Below, in pieces: positions 12,101 through 24,100 of a stretch of 57,129 nucleotides of DNA (the stretch's first letter is position 1; each line of letters begins with the position of its first letter). Made by a program: the position numbers and the translations under genes. The stretch is from Nemertoderma westbladi. Lineage: Eukaryota; Xenacoelomorpha; Nemertodermatida; Nemertodermatidae. Location: assembly GCA_032718475.1 (NCBI GenBank), contig JAUCBJ010006927.1:1-57129 (forward strand). Direction: 5' to 3'. The notes beneath the pieces were generated by a model. The model was given only the letters and a program-made list of their open reading frames with translations. It made no database searches and had not been told where the DNA came from.

Positions 12101-15100
12101 GGGCTTTGAAAAGCCTAAGGGAGTATGATGAGATAGAGGAAAGGGAGTGTAGGGAGCGTGAGGCGAGAGAGGAAAGGGGGCGCAAGGAGCGTGAGGCAAG
12201 GGAGGAAAGGGAACGCAAGGAGCGTGAGGCGGAACGCAAGGAGCGTGAGGCGAGAATGGAAAAGGAACGCAAGGAGCGTGAGGCGAGAGAGGAAGGGGAA
12301 CGCAAGGAGCGTGAGGCAAGGGAGGAAAGGGAACGCAAGGAGCGTGAGGCAGAACGCAAGGAGCGTGAGGCGAGAGAGGAAAAGGAACGTAAGGAGCGCG
12401 AAGTGAGACGAAGGGAGAGTATTAAGAGTGCTGCAGAGTCGGCCATTAGGGACACCCGGGAGCGTGAGAGAAGAGTGGCAGAGACTGAGGGAGAAAACAA
12501 GAAAATAGAGAGACAACAGAGTGAGTCTGCGGGAGATGAGATTAAACGGGCGCACGAGTTGCAACTCGTGCGAAGAGCGCCGTCTGAAAGCGGGGCCGGC
12601 TCGGGTATTTTTAGGGAGCCGGGGGCCGTAGAAACATTTATTAATACCCCACTGACAGGGACCGCACGACAGACTCAAGACTGGTGCGACCGTATGAGCG
12701 GGGGGGGTAATAATAATATTGGTACTGTAGACGTTGTTGATATTAATAGTACCGTATGGGATAACACTAATCAAACCTTTATTGCAGGAAATACTTTGCC
12801 TAGTGGTAGTAATTTAAATTTAAATCAGAACAATCCCAATACTAATGTAGAAAATAATCCTAATGTTGATGTAGTTACGCAAAATAATTCAAATAATCAA
12901 AATAATAATCCGAACTCGGACCTACAAAATAATTTAAATAACGCAATTACGCAAAATAATTCAAATAATCAAAATAATAATCCGAACTCGGACCTACAAA
13001 ATAATTTAAATAACGCAATTACGCAAAATAATTCGAATAATTTAAATAATGACCCATGCCCGAATTTACAAAATAACTCAGATAACGTAGTCGCGCAGAA
13101 TAATGCAAATGGTTTTGTCTCAAACGAGCAAATTGATTCCGTTTCTAATATAGGTGCTATTAATGCAAACAAGTCGGGCCTACATAACCAGGGAGCAGAG
13201 GGCCTGGTGGGCCACGTAGTTAGTGGACAGGGAGCAGAGGGCCTGGTAGGCCACGTAGTTAGTAGACAGGGAGCAGAGGGCCTGGTAGGCCACGTAGTTA
13301 GTAGACAGGGAGCAGAGGGCCTGGTAGGCCACGTGGTTGGTAGGGAGGGAGTAGAGGGCCTGGTAGGCCACGCAATAGCAGAGGGAGAGGCGGGGGTGAA
13401 CAGACCCGACCGTGGTAGGGTTGATGTGTCGACTAGAGAGGTATATAATAGCGGGGAAAGAGGTAGCGAAGTTAGATGTAGCGAGTGGGGGGGGGGGGGC
13501 TACGAGGGCCCCACAACAGAGAGTTAGCGGCGAAAAGGGGGGGGCAGAGAGTGTCCCACAGCCGTCAGCGGATAATGCGAGGGCCGAACAAGGTAAACCG
13601 CAACAACCGGCGACGGAAAGTAATAGGGGGATTGCGAGTATCCCCAGCGACGTGCGATCGAGCAGAGAAAGACAGGTTGACGTCGCGGGAGGGCAGACGG
13701 AGCGTCGAGCCCGATCAGAGGAGGAAAGAAGAACAGTGGGGCTTAACCGGGAGGTCGACGAGAGATCTCGTGAGCGGGAATATTCCACTGATAGGAGAAG
13801 AGAGGAAGACAGTAGTAGGAGTATCGCCGCAAACGATAGAAGAGCGAGGACGGACAGCGAGCCGTCGGTAGTCGAGATGAGAACAGAGAGTCAGTGGGGT
13901 CGGACTCCGGGAGATTGCCGTCGCCCCGGAGGGATGCGATCCGGTGAGACGCATTACACGGCGAGAGAGGGGTACGCGATGTACCGGTGCGAAGATGAAA
14001 ACAGTGGAGAGGGGGGTCGAAGAGAAACTTTCCGACGGAATATACCTACCGATCGAGAATACGGTAGCCGCGGGGAGGATTATTCGAGAAGAATAAACTT
14101 CAATCCCGAGCAACACATGCAGACTGTAGGGCATACTGTAGGTCATACTGCACATACCGTAGGCCATACTGAGAGAGGCAATGTAGGCGATAGGATAGCG
14201 CGGACAACGGGATTAAACCCGGAAGTCGCGGAATACATACCGGCGAGTAGGCCAGAAGCTGATAGGCCTATACCGGTACCAGCACAGCAGTATGACTACA
14301 GCGTGCAGGGACATAACATATACCCAGGGGAAGGGGGAATTATTGCGGATAGGTGCATGGGCCCCAACATATTAACATCAACCCCATTCCCAAACATACC
14401 GGTGTGGGGGGGGGACAGGGTGACATTCCCCCATCACAATATCAACAATATACCCCGATGGTAGCAAGAACAACGAAACCCTTGGACGAAAACAGGTCGT
14501 GTGATACAGACATATGGAGGGGGCCGCTACCCCCGATGACATATCCGAGTCAGAGAATATCAAGAAATAGGACGGACGAACCGCACCAGACAGGGGAAAC
14601 TATACAGCACCCGTCGAATCCATTAGAAGCGCAGGCAATGGGGATGGCCACGTTGATCGATGCGTTGAAAACGAGGATCGAATTACCACCCGTGGAACCG
14701 TTCAAATTCGATGGGAGCAGGCCGGAAGAATACTTACAGTTTCGGCGAATGTATAGTAACGAAATACTAACAAAAAACTTGACGCAGGCGGAGTGCCTAA
14801 AATATCTACAAGTGTACACGGGAGGCCCAGCATACGATATCGTGAGGCAATACCAAGGAATAGAGGGCGGCTTCACGACAGCATGGCGGGCACTGGATAG
14901 GGAATACGGGCACCCGGCCAAGATCATCAGGCAGACGCTGAGAGGCATAACATCGGGTGGCCTACAGGATAACCCCGTTAGCATTAAGACGTTTGCTAAC
15001 AAAGTCGAGAAGGCGCTGATCGTGCTGAAGACGCTAGACGCGCCATACGAGCTCAACGCGTCCAATAACATCACCACGATAGCGCAGGCACTACCGAGTT

Positions 15101-18100
15101 GGCTGCGCAACAAATGGAGGAAGATCGCTTTCTCCACCCGAGACAAGAAGGGTGCGGAACCAGGTTTAGAAGAAATGTCAAACTTCTTAAATTACGAGGC
15201 CGAACTAATAACGGACCCAGTCTATAGTGAAGATAGCCTGGGAAAGGGACCAAAGACAGATCATTACAGGCCCAAACCAGAGCACAATACATCGAACGCG
15301 TTACCGAGACTCAGGCAATCATTGCCATATGCAGCGACGCAGGGGACTGCAAGTCCACAGACAAGCGAAGATAAAACAACATCAAGGGACGGACAGGGGA
15401 ACAATAACAACATGAATAAACATAACCTCAGTACGTCCAGTAGGCCAAATCCAGTCAATAAGAATAGTAGGGACTTTGGTACAAATATAACTGCGATACG
15501 CAACGCATTGTATAAAGAGGGCTACGACCCAAAGAGCAAATGCCAGTTACACGCAAATGCGCTTCATAAAACCATGAACTGCAGGTACTGGCAGGCGCTA
15601 CCGAGGCAAGACCAGATAGATTACGCGTCGAGCAATAAAATCTGCTCGCGATGTGTAAAGAGTGGACACAAGGCCAGGGAATGCCAAGAGAAGCCGGTCA
15701 AGTTTGGCCAAAGGAGAGGCCAGACGATGGCAACGAGCACAGTAGGGGCGAAGAGGAGAGGAACAGTGCTACTTGGAGTAGTACCAGTACGAGTGATCGG
15801 GGAAGGCAATCGATCAGTAACAACACTAATGCTGGTTGATAGTGGAGCTGCCTTCACATTAGTTGAGGAATGGGTAGCCGAAGAAATAGGGTTGAGAACG
15901 AGGCCAAGCAGGATGGCGGTGACAACCATCTCTAGCAAAGACGAGATCCTAGAGATGAGGACAGGACGGTGCGCAATTGCAGCAGTGGCACCAGGATGCG
16001 ATTATGGGGCAACAATCGACCCCATCCAAGTAATAGAGTCAATTAACATCAATGCCAGGCGGCCAACCAACATCGAGGTCGAGCAATACAAATTCCTGGA
16101 TAACATTGACTTCTCAATCCCAGACGTGGACGTTAGGAAGGTATCCATCATAGTAGGCATGGACTGCCCGACGGCCCACGAAAGAATGCAAACGGTCTTC
16201 GGCGAAGACAAGCAGAGCGACCCGGTGGCCATATTAACACCATTCGGGTGGACACTGACAGAGGCCCAATTAAGAGTAATATACCATTCCATGTGTCTGA
16301 GAGTTCAGGATGCATGGTGCCAGGAACTGACGAGATAGAGGAGAGGCCAGAGATGGGCAATAGTGGTAGACAGCTAAAAGAAGAAGCAACACCAAGAGAG
16401 TGGGCGGAGGAGAATGGTATGGATGCAGAAGATCTAGAGACGATGGGTTGGAACAAGGGTCCCAGCAAGTATCGGTATGGAGATGGAGAGGAGCGGACGG
16501 TGGAGTGTCGGGAGGACAAACCGGAGAAGTGTCCGGTGGAGTGTCCAGAGGAGCGTCCGGAAGAGACGCCGGTCCGGTTGAGAGGCATACCGACAAGGGG
16601 GAAGCCGAGTAAGAATACAAGATGGAAAGGGAGAAGATGTGAGACGATGAGACCAGGGGCAGAGAAGCCCATGAATAAACATATGGTGGACAAAGGAGCC
16701 GGGAGAGTAGGAGGCGTGCAGCGTACGCACGCGGAACTGACAGAGTGCGAGGGGGCATTACATGCGCAGACATCGTGTATACCGAAGGACGAACGGGGGT
16801 CGTTGAAGCCTTTAATGCCAGCACACATATTAAGGGGGAGGCCAGCAGAGGTGACATCTAAGATTAAGGAGAAGAACAGGGGCGGCATTATACCGCCGGG
16901 TGACACGTTGAAGGGTGGCACTTTGCCGCCAAGGGACGACCACGAGATCAGAAACATAAATAACAGACAGCATTTGCCAAAACAGGAGAAAAGACCACCT
17001 ATCGAATTGACAAGAAGAGCGGAGCGAAGAATTAGAGAACCTATAGGGGGGCAGTGGGAGAGTTGCCTGCTGGAGGAATCACCCCTTGGGTCGCTGAGTT
17101 GTCCAACAGGTTGGACTGGGATGGAAGAGTTAGATCCGTAAAAGGTGCGGGCAGAGGTGTTACCTGTCTCTTAGAAGGAGCACCTTAGAGCGGAGTTAGT
17201 GTGGAGTTTAGTCGTCCAAGTTTTGGACTGAGGGGGGTGGGATTGAGGGCGAGACGCCCTTCCCACACAAAATAAAAATAAAATAAAATAAAATAAGAGT
17301 TAGTCAGTTAGTTAGTAGGTACGTAGTACCAATAGTTAGAGTTAGAGTTAGAGGGTACGTAGTACCGATAGTTAGAGAGTTAGCAGGTACGTAGTACCTA
17401 GTTAGAGTTAGAGTTAGAGGGTACGTAGTACCGATAGTTAGAGTTAGTAGGTACGTAATACCTAGTCAGAGTTAGAGTTAGAGGGTAGGTAGTACCGATA
17501 GAGTTAGAGTTAGTAGGTACGTAGTACCTAGTTAGAGTTAGAGTTAGAGGGTACGTAGTACCGATAGTTAGAGTTAGTAGGTACGTAGTACCTAGTTAGA
17601 GTTAGAGTTAGAGGGTACGTAGTACCGATAGTTAGAGAGTTAGTAGGTACGTAGTACCTAGTTAGAGTTAGAGTTAGTAGGTACGTGGTACCTAGCTAGA
17701 GTTAGAGTTAGGGGGTACGTAGTACCATTAGTTAGAGAGAGAGAGTAAGAGGTAAAAGGGGTAAAATAGGATATAGATATTAGTTAGTAGTAAGTAGAGT
17801 TAGTAGCGAGAGGGGGGCATATGAGTGCAGCTGGATAAATCGTGTGGCCACACGACGCATACTGCTGTACTGCATAGGCCCACTGAGTAGGCCAGAATAT
17901 GGATCAGAGAGAGAATAGAATAAATCCATAGGCAGTAGTAAGTAGTAGGACAGTAGAATCAAAGCAAAATAAAATAAATAAATAGAATAGGGCTAAAAAT
18001 CGGAAAATAGTGGTAACACAAGGAAAGTCGTTCTAGAACATAATAAAAGTAACGGACAGAAATTGTAAATTAGGCTGATTTACTAGCTCCGAAATTAATT

Positions 18101-21100
18101 AGGTAAAACTTAGCTTGAAAGGCGCAATTAAGTAGAAAGTAGGCCATTATCGAACTGTACGAAACATCCTAAATACTTCACTCATCTGTATTGCGCCTTG
18201 GTAAGGCACCACCCTACAGGTGAGCGAGTGTAGTGTTCGGAATGGCGAGTAAGCTGATCAGGAAGAGAAAGGCGGAGTCAGGAGGAAAGGAAATATTGGT
18301 GGATTTCACCGAAAGACACCCGGAGGAGAAGACGAGAGGATACTACGAGAGGTTGGAAAGGGGTCACGCGGCACGAGCGCTGCAGGATCACTTCCGGGAG
18401 GCGCACGAACAGCGGTTGGTCGGGACCTACGGGACGCCGTCGCTGGACAACGCGATCTTCCAACACTTCCACTACGTGGTGAAAGGAGACGAGGCGAAGT
18501 TCGGGATTCCGAAGTATCCGAGGGAATCGCCGAGGAAGGACTGGAAAAGATTCATAGAGTCCGTCAACAGAGGAGGATATATGATCCTAGATGACGAGGG
18601 AACCGTGGAAGACGAAGCGGGTTCGAGACGAGGAACGGCAGGGTCGGCCAGGACCATACTCTTGCATTTGGCAGCGCCAAATGGGGACATCTTCTTATTC
18701 GACCTAGGGACGTATGGGAAGAAGGACGGGCCGAAATTAGACCGACTGCCGAAAGCGGTACAAGTCTTAGTAAGAGAGAAGTCGACGACGAAAGTGGGAT
18801 CGGCGATTCGCGAGGACGCGGAGAGGATCATCGGTCCGGACGCCACCAACCTCCTGGATATGCAGAAAGTCTTTATGGCTATGACGGCACCGGATGGATT
18901 GGGGGTGGTCGAGAACTCAGGCCAATGCGGGGCGGTGGCGATGGGCCAACTATTGGGGCTCGTATGCCACAAACCAATGGATTGGGGGAAGTTTAGGGAA
19001 GAATACGGAGCAGAACTAGCGAACTCGCTGAAGTGGGGAGCGAGACCGGGAAAGCAGGAGGTATATCAGTTTCGCAGAGGAGCGATAAAGGTATATCAGA
19101 AGCGATATATCCTGCAGGAGGACTGGATGATGATAAGTTTGCTTAACTTATTCATGACCGTAGTTATCGAAAGGGAACCAGGGGCATTTCTGTTATCGGG
19201 ATCACCCCTAAGCTACAGGAGAGCCTTTAAGACGGCCTTTGACGGTCTGGTAGACCACCCGGGGCTGAAGGGCGAGTCGGTGTACTACAACAGCCGACAT
19301 CTGGTAGATGGGGAGACAGATACACCGTATCAGAGATGGGAGCAGCTAGAGATGGATAGACGGGAAGCAAAGCGACTGGAAGAAGTCTCTAGACGGGAGA
19401 GGATAGAAGCAGAGGAGAGGGAAGAGGAGGCCAGAACACAGAGTTATGGCTTCGAGGAACAGGCGGGTCTAGACGAGCTTCATTGGACTTCGTCAGGGAG
19501 TTCGGGGGAGTCTCTAGGACGAGAATTGGGATGGACGGTGGGATCGCCGAAACAGTCGACGTTGGGGTTGCAAACGATGCCCATACCAGCGGGCGCCGAG
19601 GGCGACCAACCGCCAAGGAAGTTAAGGGAGCTAGAGGGATGGAGAGCTACGGGCGAGAGCCAAGGCGGGAAGGGACATAGTGGATCCATCGGGATACCGG
19701 GATTGGAGACACTACCAGAGGAGGACGACGACGACGAGTTCGGAGAGATGCCGCCCATCGAAAGGATAGGCCACTCGGACACAGACTGGGTTGGCGGAAG
19801 GGTGGTGACGGCCAGTGGGGCGAGGGCCTTCTGGAACAGATCCGGCAAGCGGACCTGGGTGCACGAGGAGCCGGCGATGGATTTCGCGGGGAGCACCATC
19901 AGGTTGGGCGAGCAACCGGGAACGGCACCACGGATAGTATTCGGGGAGACGATGCCCGAGAGGGGCGGAGAGATAGACGTAAACAGGGAGAGCAACGTAG
20001 AGAAGTTCGCCTACCAGCGACTCCATAGACCGCGGAGATCGCTTGGGACGAAGGACGAGGTGGGACGGGAGACATTGGTACTCGGCTGCGACTACTGTGG
20101 GAGACAGACCCATCAGGAAAGCAGCTGCCTATACCGGTTCCAACGGGGAACCTTTTGTCTCTACTGTAGAGAACCAAGTCACAGGATGGGGGCGTGTCCA
20201 CGGTTGCATAACCGATGTCCAAAGTGCCACTTTCGGGGACACTACGGACGCGAGTGCGACTGGATGAGCGACGAGGAGAAGTTCACGAGGTTCGAGGAGT
20301 GGGCCGACGTCGGGGCCATGACGCGCCAGCGCATGAAGGCCCAAGAGTTCAAGTGGGGTTTCTTCCTCATAAACCAGGAGACCCACATGGAAATCATAAA
20401 GCGAAGGTTACCGTTTACCTATCAAGAGGTAGCTACGGCGGCATCGTTCGCCGGAGTTATGAACACGCAACGGTACCTGGACAGGTGGACACCAGAGAAC
20501 CGGAGGGAGTTTAGGGATTTCTTGGCGGAACACGTACCAAAGGCAATGAAAATGATCCTATGGGACGCCACACGAGGGAGACAACCAGGCCATTCTGAGG
20601 GGCCACCGGCGAAGCGGTATCGGGCATTAATAACACCAGCGCCCAAGGAGCCGACGACCGGGATCAGCAAGGAAGTGGCGGCAAAGGTCCGGAAGCAGAA
20701 AGCGGATGATGCCAGAGGAGCGGTGATAACCAAGAAACGGGCCAGGGAAGAGGACGTGAGGAGGAACAGATAGGTTCCCGGAGACGAGGGAACGAGGGAG
20801 TGAGACTGAGACTGGAAAGTGGTGCGCCTGGAAGGCGCCGCATGGAACGTACGAACTATTAAATACAAATTTATTTAATTAATGCAAATAACCATATAAG
20901 TGCAATTCGTATGTACGTACGTAGTAATTAGCAGTAAAATACATACGTTTGGAGTAAGTACTATAGTCATACAACCTTTCTCAACTAGCTAGTGGGACTG
21001 GGGGGAATAACTGACTATGGCACTATGGACGAGACAACTGACAATTTCATACTTCTCGAGTGCGACGGCACGAGAGGGGGGGGAGGTTCGTCAGGAGAGA

Positions 21101-24100
21101 TAAAACAGCAGAAGTGAGGTTGAGGGACGCAGTGATAGAGTGGAGTGCAAAGAGAGTGCGGACGCGATTCTAGAGTGTGGGGGGGGAGAAGAAGAGGCTG
21201 AGTAGGGACGAGGAGGTCCGAGTGTGAGAGAGTTAGGGTGAGAGTGAAGGTGAGATAGGGCGAAAGTGTTGGGGAAACAAAAATCGCGTGAAGAGGTGAG
21301 CGCGATCGGCCCGACATGAGGCGCCAGGCACACAGGGTAGCGTTATCATACCCATAGGGGGCGGCCTGGAAAGCCGGCTCCTAGAGAAAAGAATTCCACC
21401 CCACACCCGATACTAGATCGGGATCCAGCGGGATTGTAACGCACTTTTTTGGTTGATGCTATCTTCTTACCGGGAAGATAGCATGGGGGGGAGTGTTAGC
21501 TTATTCAATCCCGCCAACACCCCATAAAGTTATTAGCCGATAAGCAATATTGGGAGCCACGAGATTGGGCAATTAACCAACTCGTGCCATCCCAATAAGA
21601 ATGGGAAGGAAGCACACAATAGAGGGTCAGGGGCCAAACCCCTAACCCAGAGAGAACAGGTGGAGTGAACGGGAATACTCCACGGGGCGCCAACAAGGGT
21701 ATTAACCCTTTAAGTACCGATACCACAAATTTCTGAACATATGGTGCGCCGACCAAAATACCACCGGCAACAAATGGTTTTCACAGCATATATTTTGACA
21801 TAGAATCGGCAATATTGTACAACAATTATATACAATAGATATATAATATATTTTATATATATATATATATATTTTTTATATATATATATAATATAATATA
21901 ATATATATTTTCGTAAAACAATGTAAACAATTATTGAAGATTTATTAATAATACGTTTGATAACATTATTATATTACAAACCGACATTTTTGTGCCATTC
22001 ACCAGCACAACCAATACATAAACAGGGTTTATATGGACAATCTGGGCAATAACACCCTGTAAGTACATTTTTACCTTTTGCATAGCAAACATGACAACGA
22101 TATCTAGGCTTATGAACCTTACTAGTTGGGGGTAGAAGTTTTATTGAATGCAGCGTCGAATTGTCGGAATCTTGTGAAGTAGATTGTTGGTCTGTCAGGT
22201 AAGATGTTGCAGTACGCTTCAATGGGCTCGCACACTTGATACCAGTCAACCACAGGACTGCTTTCTTTATAAATGGAACCAATCGTTCTTTGCTGTTCTT
22301 TTCCCGTTTATAAAGAAGAAATGCATTGATTAGTAAACGCATCATAAAACTGAAACCAATTTTTTTAAACCATGCGTGGCTTTTTCTAACCGGATTGTAA
22401 TACGCAATAAGTTGGTCTTGTACATCTACGCCTCCCATTTTCTTATTGTATTGGTCAATGGTCGTTGGCTTATCATAATCGATAGTATCACCTCCCCGAA
22501 CAATGCGAGATTTAGGAGTCAGATCAGCGTCGTCGACAGTCGATAAAATCGATTCCTCCTACCCACCCAACCGTTCCAGTAAAAGGAATAAAGTGGTTCG
22601 TAGCATAGGCGTCGGTTCCTGCCTCCACAAAGTTCCACGTCCAAGTACTGGTGCTGGTATTACTACTGTAGAATCGCTACTGTCACTCTCGCTTCCACTG
22701 CTACTCTCATCATCGTCGGTTTCACCTTTATCTCCTCCGGATTCGCTTCCATCGCCACCAGTTTCACTTTCGTCCGATAGCACCTCATCCTCACTTTCCC
22801 GGTGAAAAACATAATACTTGACAGGGTTCTTCCTCCTAACAGGCCTACTCATCCTAACTAGGCCTACTTAAAAAATTAATGAAAACACCCCACAATTCAG
22901 CAATTACTGAAGTAGAAGAGTGTCAGTACTGCAGTTGTAGGTGTGTTCAGGTGTTGTACCGGTTCATGAGCAGGAACATGACATCCAGACTTTATTTAGG
23001 TATCAAATGAAAGCCTAATGCGCGGGCTATTCGAAATGAGTGATTATTTATGCGCTGTACCTACCTATGGACCCGTAGTAACACATTAATGTCATGGATC
23101 AACATCTGATCCATGGCGCACTATGTCATGGATCACCTGTTGATCCATGGGACTCAAAGGGTTAACCAATAAGAGGGGGGAATGGCATCGATTGAGTAGC
23201 AGTAAGGCCACCGTGCAATATAACCAATAACCTATTAATCAGTGATTCAGTTATCTCAGTGCAGCAGTGCTAGCGTAGGGTACAGCCAATTAGTTTAGTT
23301 AGGGGATCACGGGACTTTAGTTACCGTATCCCGCCTTGTACACATTCACAATATATCTATATCCTGTAACCTCTTATTATACACCGAACTTCAGAACTCA
23401 ATATTTCACTCTTATACACGGCGGGGACGCGTGGACTAAATACCACATCGGATAAATCGGGATCCCTCCTGGATCCCGTCACAATTGTAATGTACTACAA
23501 TAGTGGGAGCGGCGTTGCCTATCTACGTATCAGACCCATAACAGATTGCCGATATCAATGTGGCACGAAAAACTTTCAGTTTCACATCTGTACAAATTGT
23601 TAAATACATTTATATCGTGTTTCTCATCGCCGATGTAAATTCCAAGTTAAATATTATATAGCCGCCTCCGCTTTACGGGGCATTTCGTTCGCCATGAAGA
23701 CCAGCCAGTGCATAATCTTGTGCTTTGGCAGCCCCATGGAGAAAATAAGCATGGTTTACTAGACGCCAATGGCTTTCTTGAAACACCTCTTAAAGGACAC
23801 TTTCCTTGAAGATGCGGATGATCTTGCAAATGTGATGTGTGATAGGGAGTTGTGGCGGCGCAATTTTATCGACAAGCCGGCACATTTGAAATTGTGCTAA
23901 TAATTTGAGTGGACCTGTTCATTAGGTTTAGTAATTAAATATACGTACATACATAGATACATACATACATATACACCATTATGCATTGCATATGTAACAA
24001 CTGCATGTTTATAGTGAATAAATATTGAATAACTAATAATTCCTAGGTCAGTAAACGTGGAACTCTGAACGCCACTAGCGGAGAGGTGACTGTCGTTTAC

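Larger units (their letters stand above)
21706..23161 (-). mobile_element. Internally deleted piggyBac transposon inside the 3' LTR
   Basis: The element is 1456 bp, flanked by TTAA duplications (21702-21705 and 23162-23165). Its ends are CCCTTTAAGTACC and, on the other strand, CCCTTTGAGTCCC. On the - strand, 22852-22559 encodes an acidic transposase N-terminus (MSRPVRRKNPVKYYVFHRES). A frame ending at 21974 encodes the transposase C-terminus, with MGGVDVQDQ, a helix rich in basic residues and a Cys-rich zinc domain. The catalytic DDD core between them is deleted, so this copy cannot make active transposase but may be mobilised by a full-length relative. Confidence 0.9.
10405..23483 (+). mobile_element. 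Complete BEL/Pao-like LTR element without RT, carrying an RNase D-like gene
   Basis: The LTRs at 10405-10934 and 21494-23483 both start TGTTAGC and end CGTCACA. They are flanked by the 5-bp duplication ATTGT (10400-10404 and 23484-23488). Subtracting the 1456-bp transposon and its 4-bp duplication from the 3' LTR leaves exactly 530 bp, the length of the 5' LTR. I noticed only one difference between them (catggg/cacggg), so insertion was recent. The order inside is leader, Gag in three overlapping frames, protease, an unassigned frame, a tandem repeat, the exonuclease/zinc-knuckle gene, and a G-rich polypurine tract. I find no reverse transcriptase, RNase H or integrase, so movement must depend on another element. 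No clear TGG-type primer site follows the 5' LTR. Confidence 0.85.
21494..23483 (+). repeat. 3' LTR of the BEL/Pao-like element, split by a piggyBac insertion
   Basis: LTR sequence occupies 21494-21705 and 23166-23483, with the transposon and its second TTAA between them. It is preceded by the G-rich tract gcatgggggggag and followed by the ATTGT duplication. Confidence 0.9.

Noticed and set aside
12009-12500. Long open frames on the - strand opposite the charged gag repeats
   Set aside because: They are Ser/Leu/Arg shadows of the Glu/Arg/Lys repeat codons, with no domain and no start context.
17286-17735. CRISPR array
   Set aside because: Units are contiguous with no unique spacers, and the host is eukaryotic.
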